From assembly GCF_900086725.1 (NCBI RefSeq), contig NZ_LT574837.1, positions 292,158 through 356,157 on the forward strand: a stretch of 64,000 nucleotides of DNA. The letters are read 5' to 3'. The translations under genes were made by a program, and so were the position numbers. Below the pieces are notes generated by a model. The model worked only from the letters and a program-made list of their open reading frames with translations. It was not told where the DNA came from and made no database searches. This document shows, piece by piece, positions 58,553-64,000 of the stretch (within the stretch, counting starts at the first letter, position 1; each line of letters opens with the position of its first letter). The stretch is from Bariatricus massiliensis. Lineage in GTDB: Bacteria > Bacillota > Clostridia > Lachnospirales > Lachnospiraceae.

Positions 58553-60678
58553 TTTATTGCACTCCTTAAGGTTGCAGACCAGTCTCTTACCTTTGTCGGT
58601 TCATCAAACCAGTATTCCTTGATTAACGGTATCACTTCATACTCCACAACAGATTTGAGCCATTCATCGGTAATTTCATCGTCGGTACAGAAGTAACTAT
58701 GTCCAATTCTGAAACCGTCTCCTAACGACTCGTCTGATGAAATTGTATTGTTAAGGGACTCAACAACGGTTATCAAGCTTTCCAGTTTTGGAGAGTTCTT
58801 TTCCGCCAAGTAATTCTTGAAACCTTCCGAAGAAAAAGCCGGTGCAAAATCAAAGAATGCGAACCTTCTTCTTAACGCATAATCCATAAGTGCAAGGCTT
58901 CTGTCCGCTGTGTTCATCATTCCGATAATTCTCACATTCTGAGGAACTGTGAACCATTCGTTTGAATAGAGCAGTTTTATCTTTTCGCCACGCTTGTCTT
59001 TCTCAATCAACATCATCAACTCGCCGAGAATTTTACTCAAATTACCACGGTTAATTTCATCAATGATGAAGAAATAAGGTCTTTCATTATCTTCTTCCGC
59101 TTCCTTGCAGAACTTGTAGAACGCACCGTTTTCAAGTTCAAATCCTTCTTTTGAAGGTCTGTATCCCTGAATAAAATCTTCATAAGAGTAGCTTTGATGG
59201 AACTGCACCATTGCTACACGGCTGGTGTCTTTCTGTCCCATTATGGAATAGGCAAGTCGCTTTGCGGCGAAAGTCTTGCCCACACCCGGAGCACCCTGCA
59301 AAATAACATTGTATTTTGCTTCAAGCAATTCTGTCAGGGTGTTATATGTATCTTCGTCCATATACACTTCATTCAGAAAATCGTCCTTTGAATATGGCGG
59401 ATACTTGATTTCTTTCTGTTCCGACACTTCTTCCGGCGAGTCTTCTGCAAACAAATCAAGGAGCTTCTGAACATAATCAGGATAAGCCGATATGTTGGTA
59501 AGTGTTTTCATAACAGCCTGTCCGGGGTGTTCCCATTCGCCGTTATTCTGCCAGTCAACTTTTCTTATATGTTTATATGTGTCTCTTGATGAATCGTAAA
59601 TATAATCGGAAGTCACAACACCTCTGCCGATTATTTTGTGCATTCCTTTTTTAACGAAAACCACATCGCCGACTTTAATCTCGTTTGCAAACTGCCATAG
59701 GCAATGAGCATTATTCTTGTAGGAATAGCTTGCGTCATAGACTTTCTTCATAAATTCTTTGATTTCTTCTTTAGAAGCAAAGTCTTTCAGGTTGGTTACT
59801 TCGTCCCAGCCTATCCCCATAATGCCATTCTTGAAAAACTCGTCCCACATACAAGCATTATCGCCGGGAGAATATATCCAGTAATCTGTTTCTTTCACAT
59901 TTGAGTCAACGGTTTTTGTCGGAGGTTCTTCCGGTTTTTCCGCTTGGCTGCTTTTCCATGCACAATAAGAAAGCTCAGGGAAGCTGTGGTATTCGTATTC
60001 TTTCTGACCCAGAGCATTTTTTGCCTGCTCACACATAAACAGATAACTTGTTCCGTCAGGTAAGCCTTTATTTATATCAGAAAAGATTGTCGTAAAATAG
60101 TGCGGCATATTATCGACATCAGTAATAAAGGCTCTGTTGGTTGAGTCTAAATTGATGAAGGTATAAGGTCTTACCCAATAAAGCCCCATTGTAATATTCC
60201 ACTTAATCATCTTCTGCTTTGTAACTGTGTCATAGGCAGAAATGAAAGCGTTTTTATTTTCTGCGGAAGCTTCATCAGAGTAGGCAATGGCTTTTTCAAG
60301 CAAATCCCACAGATTATCTATATCGTGTTCTCCACGGTTTCCCTTATATGCGAAGAACCACGCACTTAAATTCATTACGACAGGAATACCGTCAAATTCT
60401 GTCGGAACAGCAGATTTTATTGAAAACTGTTTCGCAAATTGCTCCAACAAAGCAATTCGATTAGCATTGGTAATTCCTTTGTTAAATGAACCGAAGATAG
60501 TAAAAGGGCAAATATCCTCGTATGTTTCTTTGCCTTTTTCCTTGAATGGGAAGTTCATTCCTGCGTCTGAGAAAATAGTTTTCAGTTTTCCAATTAACTC
60601 GCTACGGTTGTTTTTATACTCCAATAGAGCAGTAGCCAGCTCCATATAGAAGTTTGTCCATTGAAATTTAGTATCCAT
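58549..60678 (-). CDS. mcrB: McrB-type GTPase with EVE-like modified-base-binding domain
   Basis: The 709-residue protein has a helical N-terminal region (about 1-240), an EVE/PUA-like domain (about 262-395: DYWIYSPGDNACMWDEFFKN, then VGDVVFVKKGMHKIIGRGVV) and an AAA+ GTPase domain with GAPGVGKT at 462-469, DEINRGN at 540-546 and the McrB signature MNTADR at 588-593. EVE-like domains read modified bases, so the target is likely modified DNA (or RNA). It follows hsdR by 17 bases and overlaps mcrC. Confidence 0.92.
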   Translation of the reverse strand: MDTKFQWTNFYMELATALLEYKNNRSELIGKLKTIFSDAGMNFPFKEKGKETYEDICPFTIFGSFNKGITNANRIALLEQFAKQFSIKSAVPTEFDGIPVVMNLSAWFFAYKGNRGEHDIDNLWDLLEKAIAYSDEASAENKNAFISAYDTVTKQKMIKWNITMGLYWVRPYTFINLDSTNRAFITDVDNMPHYFTTIFSDINKGLPDGTSYLFMCEQAKNALGQKEYEYHSFPELSYCAWKSSQAEKPEEPPTKTVDSNVKETDYWIYSPGDNACMWDEFFKNGIMGIGWDEVTNLKDFASKEEIKEFMKKVYDASYSYKNNAHCLWQFANEIKVGDVVFVKKGMHKIIGRGVVTSDYIYDSSRDTYKHIRKVDWQNNGEWEHPGQAVMKTLTNISAYPDYVQKLLDLFAEDSPEEVSEQKEIKYPPYSKDDFLNEVYMDEDTYNTLTELLEAKYNVILQGAPGVGKTFAAKRLAYSIMGQKDTSRVAMVQFHQSYSYEDFIQGYRPSKEGFELENGAFYKFCKEAEEDNERPYFFIIDEINRGNLSKILGELMMLIEKDKRGEKIKLLYSNEWFTVPQNVRIIGMMNTADRSLALMDYALRRRFAFFDFAPAFSSEGFKNYLAEKNSPKLESLITVVESLNNTISSDESLGDGFRIGHSYFCTDDEITDEWLKSVVEYEVIPLIKEYWFDEPTKVRDWSATLRSAIK

Positions 60679-60695
60679 AATCGTCCTCCGTCACC

Positions 60696-63600
60696 TTATG
60701 CGTCCATCATATTATCCGTCCATAGCTCACACTGTGTCATAACTGTCTGAACAGCGTCCTCCATACCTTCCGGCGGATACTTGTGCTTCTTCAAAAGTTT
60801 CTTGATAAGCATACGCATTTTTGCTCTTGCAGACTCACGCTTTTGCCAGTCTATCGTTTTATTTTTTCGGAGCGTATCTGCAAGCTCCTTTGTAATAGCA
60901 ATCAGTTCGTCGTTTTCGTAGAAGTCCTTAATTGCCTGCGGCTTTGTTAATGCGTCATAGAAGGCAAGCTCATCAGCGGTCAGTCCGAGCTTGTCGCCCT
61001 CTTTTTGTGCTGCGGCGATTTGCTTTGCCAATTTCAGCATTTCTTCAATGACTTCTTCATTGGTCAGCATACCGTTGAGGTAAGCATTGAGAGAACGCTG
61101 CATAATCTCGCTGAATTTTTCGGACTTAACCACATTCGTCCTGCGATAGACCGACACTTGCTCCGCAATCAGTTTTTTCAGGAGTTCAACAGCAAGATTT
61201 TTTTCCTTCATATTTGCGACTTCCTGAAGGAACTTCGGGTCAAACAGAGAAAACTCCTCTTTAATGTCTGAGAACAGGTTGATAACGCCGTCGCTCTTGA
61301 TACTCTGTTTCAAAAGTTCATTGATTCTTGCGTTCATTTCCGGCAAGGAAATTTTCTTTCCGACGCCTGTATTTGTCAGCCTGAGTACCAATACACGAAT
61401 GGATTCAAAGAATGCTGCTTCAAATCTGCTGTCCTCATCAACCAAAGACGAACAGAGAGACAACGCCTGATGAAGCATAAGGGCTTCTTTTACAAAAGAG
61501 TCCTTCTCATCAACTCTTTCTCTGCCCATAATGAAGTTTACAGCACCGCTGATAGTCTTTGCTCTTTCAAGGTCTGTACCGTTTTGGAATTTGGAATAAT
61601 CATATCCGTGGAATTTATCACGGCAAACAGACAACTTTTCCAAGAACTTCGGATAAGCGACCTTAGCAACATCGGTATCGCCGTAGTTCTTCTTATCACG
61701 AGAGGTATAGTCATTCATTGCCTGCTTCAAGGCGGTGGCAATACCCACATAGTCAACGACAAGTCCGCCTTCCTTGTCTCTGAACACACGGTTTACACGG
61801 GCGATTGCCTGCATAAGATTGTGTCCGGACATAGGCTTGTAAACATACATTGTGGCAAGAGACGGCACATCAAATCCGGTCAGCCACATATCAACAACAA
61901 TAGCGATTTTCAAAGGACTGTTATTATCTTTGAATTTCTTTGCAAGCTCGTCCTTGTGGTGCTTATTCCCAATAATCTGTCGCCATTCCTCCGGGTCATT
62001 ATTGCCTGAGGTCATAACGACTGCCACCTTTTCTGTCCACGCAGGGCGAAGCTCCAAGATACGCTTGTAAATCTTCATAGCGATAGGACGGGAATACGCA
62101 ACAATCATCGCCTTACCGGTCAACAGGTTTTCACGGTTATTCTCGTAATGGTCGAGAATATCGCAAACCAAAGAATTGATTGTGTTATCATTTCCGAGAA
62201 CGGCTTCCATCTGTCCAAGCTCACGCTTGCTCTTTTCAATGACTTTCTCATCTGCATTGGCTGCCATAATGTCATACTCGGCGTCAATCAACTTCAAGGT
62301 TGCTTCATCAAGGTTGAGTTTAATTACACGGCTCTCATAGTAAACCGGGCGGGTAGCACCGTCCTCGACAGCCTGTGTCATATCGTAGATGTCAATGTAA
62401 TCTCCGAATACTTCACGAGTGCTGCGGTCTTTGGAGGAGATAGGAGTACCTGTAAAGCCAATGTATGTAGCGTTCGGTAAAGTGTTGCGGATGATACGGG
62501 CTGTGCCGATAACACGCTTTGCAACATCTTCGCCTTCTTCGTTCTTAGTAATCTTTATTTTCTCGGCGAGCCCGTATTGACCTCTGTGTGCTTCATCAGC
62601 CATAACAACGATGTTGTGGCGTTCAGAGAGAGGTTCGTGGGACTCCTCAAACTTTTGCATTGTGGTAAAGATAATGCCGTTTGCTTGTCTGCCAGCAAGT
62701 AAAGCTTTCAAGTGTTCACGGCTTTCTGCGTGCATAGGCTCTTGTCTTAAAAAGTCCTTGCACTTTGCAAACTGTCCGTAGAGCTGGTCGTCAAGGTCGT
62801 TTCTGTCAGTCAGAACAACGATTGTCGGGCTGTCTAAGGCTTCCTGCAACAAATGAGCATAGAACACCATAGAAAGCGATTTTCCGCTTCCTTGTGTATG
62901 CCAGAACACACCGCCTTTACCGTCTGTAACGGTAGCGTGCTTTGTGGATTCAATAGCTTTTCTTACCGCAAAATACTGATGGTATCCGGCAAGAATTTTG
63001 AATGTATTGATACCCTCATTAGAGAAGCAAATGAAGTTCTTTATAATATCAAGCAGCCTTTCTTTTTGGAACATACCCTCAAAGAAAGTGTCAAACTGAG
63101 CATACTGCGTGTTTTCATAGTCTCCATCTTTGGTTTTCCACTCCATAAAGCGGTCTTCACCGGAGGTGATCGTACCCGCTTTGGAGGTCAACTGGTCGCT
63201 CATAACGCAGATAGCGTTGTAAATGAACATAGATGGAATTTCCTGCATATAGTTACGGAGCTGCCTGTACGCTTCGGAAGCGTCCGTTTCTTCACGGGAA
63301 GGAGATTTCAGTTCAACCAATACGACGGGCAAACCATTCAAAAAGAGAATTACATCGGGGCGTTTATTGCTGTTCTCAATAAAAGTCCATTGGTTAGCTA
63401 CGATAAAGGAGTTGTTGTCGGGATTTTTGTAGTCAACAAGATAGACGATAGAGGAACGCTCCTCGCCGCCAACAAAAAATCTTACAGGAATACCGTTTTG
63501 CAGATAGTCCATAAAGACGGCGTTTTTCTGCACAAGCTCTCCGTTTTCAAAGTTTTTCAGCTTGAACAAAGCGTCCTGAATGGCGTCATCAGGCAGACCT

Positions 63601-63761
63601 CTGTTCAAACGATACAGAGAGTCAAGCAGAACCTCCTCATATAACGGACTGTAAAAATCCCTTTCAATATCGGGACCGTATGCGTACTCGTATCCCAAAT
63701 CGTTTCTAAATAGCTCGATTACAGAGTTTTCATAATCGGCTTCGGTATATAATCCCGGCAT
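60696..63761 (-). CDS. hsdR: Type I restriction enzyme, R (translocase/nuclease) subunit
   Basis: The 1021-residue protein has the N-terminal PD-(D/E)xK nuclease (Asp136 in KRPDVILF, Glu150-x-Lys152 in VVLVELKSP), Walker A HTQGSGKS at 288-295, the DEAH box at 389-392 and later helicase motifs including YIGFTGTP and RVNR. The C-terminal helical part binds the HsdMS core. It cuts unmodified DNA after translocation. hsdS ends 92 bases upstream; hsdM is not in view. GGAGAG precedes ATG 63761. Confidence 0.95.
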   Translation of the reverse strand: MPGLYTEADYENSVIELFRNDLGYEYAYGPDIERDFYSPLYEEVLLDSLYRLNRGLPDDAIQDALFKLKNFENGELVQKNAVFMDYLQNGIPVRFFVGGEERSSIVYLVDYKNPDNNSFIVANQWTFIENSNKRPDVILFLNGLPVVLVELKSPSREETDASEAYRQLRNYMQEIPSMFIYNAICVMSDQLTSKAGTITSGEDRFMEWKTKDGDYENTQYAQFDTFFEGMFQKERLLDIIKNFICFSNEGINTFKILAGYHQYFAVRKAIESTKHATVTDGKGGVFWHTQGSGKSLSMVFYAHLLQEALDSPTIVVLTDRNDLDDQLYGQFAKCKDFLRQEPMHAESREHLKALLAGRQANGIIFTTMQKFEESHEPLSERHNIVVMADEAHRGQYGLAEKIKITKNEEGEDVAKRVIGTARIIRNTLPNATYIGFTGTPISSKDRSTREVFGDYIDIYDMTQAVEDGATRPVYYESRVIKLNLDEATLKLIDAEYDIMAANADEKVIEKSKRELGQMEAVLGNDNTINSLVCDILDHYENNRENLLTGKAMIVAYSRPIAMKIYKRILELRPAWTEKVAVVMTSGNNDPEEWRQIIGNKHHKDELAKKFKDNNSPLKIAIVVDMWLTGFDVPSLATMYVYKPMSGHNLMQAIARVNRVFRDKEGGLVVDYVGIATALKQAMNDYTSRDKKNYGDTDVAKVAYPKFLEKLSVCRDKFHGYDYSKFQNGTDLERAKTISGAVNFIMGRERVDEKDSFVKEALMLHQALSLCSSLVDEDSRFEAAFFESIRVLVLRLTNTGVGKKISLPEMNARINELLKQSIKSDGVINLFSDIKEEFSLFDPKFLQEVANMKEKNLAVELLKKLIAEQVSVYRRTNVVKSEKFSEIMQRSLNAYLNGMLTNEEVIEEMLKLAKQIAAAQKEGDKLGLTADELAFYDALTKPQAIKDFYENDELIAITKELADTLRKNKTIDWQKRESARAKMRMLIKKLLKKHKYPPEGMEDAVQTVMTQCELWTDNMMDA

Positions 63762-63853
63762 AAATCTCTCTCCTTTACAGATTTATCATAATATAATTCT
63801 CAATTTTTATGGTCTCCCGGCAGGCGACATATTGTAAACAATAATTTATCGGC

Positions 63854-64000
63854 TTAGGGGTCGATGTCGGAGACATCAAGCTCGCCTGACATCAATTTAG
63901 GTAAAAGCGTATCTCTGACTGCTGTCAAGTTTTCACTTTCGGTTTGATTAGCCTTTATCTTGGCAAATATCGGAGCAGCTACGCTATGAAAATCCATTAG
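63854..64000 (-). CDS. hsdS: Type I restriction specificity subunit, C-terminal end only
   Basis: Forty-eight codons to the window edge read FHSVAAPIFAKIKANQTESE and NLTAVRDTLLPKLMSGELDV, the typical end of an HsdS spacer helix: the LxxxRDxLLPKLMSGE signature. The target recognition domains lie beyond the edge. It precedes hsdR by 92 bases in the same direction. Confidence 0.85.
   Translation of the reverse strand, partial: LMDFHSVAAPIFAKIKANQTESENLTAVRDTLLPKLMSGELDVSDIDP

Noticed and set aside
57524..60678. Assignment as a CoCoNuT-type RNA-targeting system
   Set aside because: The McrC protein is of plain length without a long coiled-coil part, and no HEPN or TerY-type partners are visible; coiled coils are on separate proteins only.

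Overview
The window reads as a low-to-mid GC Gram-positive genome, most likely a gut Clostridia (Lachnospiraceae-type) bacterium. The pointers are strong AGGAGG ribosome sites, a hybrid histidine kinase of the Clostridia type, a Csp-like subtilase, DUF3268, DUF5697, DUF6462 and DUF5348 proteins typical of clostridial conjugative elements, and a thioester/Cna-B surface adhesin. Nearly everything lies on the minus strand. All calls are by eye from translated motifs; no database search was possible.

Region 1 (1-5.1 kb) is a signalling locus: a histidine kinase cut by the window edge, a stand-alone HPt protein and a REC-HD-GYP-GGDEF regulator, divergent from a GntR-type regulator with two winged-helix domains. 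A subtilase follows (5.1-6.8 kb).

Region 2 (7-18 kb) is a run of small accessory genes: AraC/GyrI-like regulator, DUF2268 zinc peptidase, two DUF3795 proteins, PNPOx-fold protein, three GNATs, TudS-like protein, inositol-phosphatase-like enzyme, alpha/beta hydrolase, MBL hydrolase, lipoprotein, VOC and SLOG proteins. Broken genes lie among them: DUF3788, a TipA-like MerR regulator, and GNAT and chloramphenicol-acetyltransferase remnants. Repeated action of horizontal transfer and decay is likely.

Region 3 (18.6-44.4 kb) is one long minus-strand conjugation operon of an integrative conjugative element. In order of transcription it has DUF6462/DUF5348 proteins, a replication-type winged-helix protein, a pilin-like protein, VirB6-like, NlpC/P60-3D hydrolase, PrgI/VirB3-like, VirB4, DUF5697 and other element proteins, VirD4, an S1 protein, a lipoprotein, a 1507-residue adhesin, a Fic protein, a membrane-anchored surface protein, a leader RNA with a DUF3268 protein, a sigma-like factor and signal peptidase I. 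No relaxase is recognisable. Terminator-like hairpins sit directly before the ribosome sites of many of these genes.

Region 4 (44.5-52.6 kb) is a recombination and control module: tyrosine integrase, four tandem paralogous excisionase-like proteins, a MazF-like protein, a sigma-like protein whose ribosome site is hidden in a 20-bp stem, a Com-like zinc finger, an ImmA/IrrE peptidase, an S24-like protein and a Y-family polymerase. It is transcribed away from an XRE repressor plus ImmA/IrrE pair across repeated AGTTCAACT operators, as in ICEBs1-type damage-responsive switches.

Region 5 (52.6-64 kb) is a defence super-operon: HsdS (partial), HsdR, McrB with an EVE-like domain, McrC, then a membrane-type unknown, a coiled-coil glycine-zipper protein, a J-domain coiled-coil protein, a HIRAN protein and an HTH-ended unknown. 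This four- or five-gene tail, coupled to McrBC, is the best candidate here for an undescribed system.
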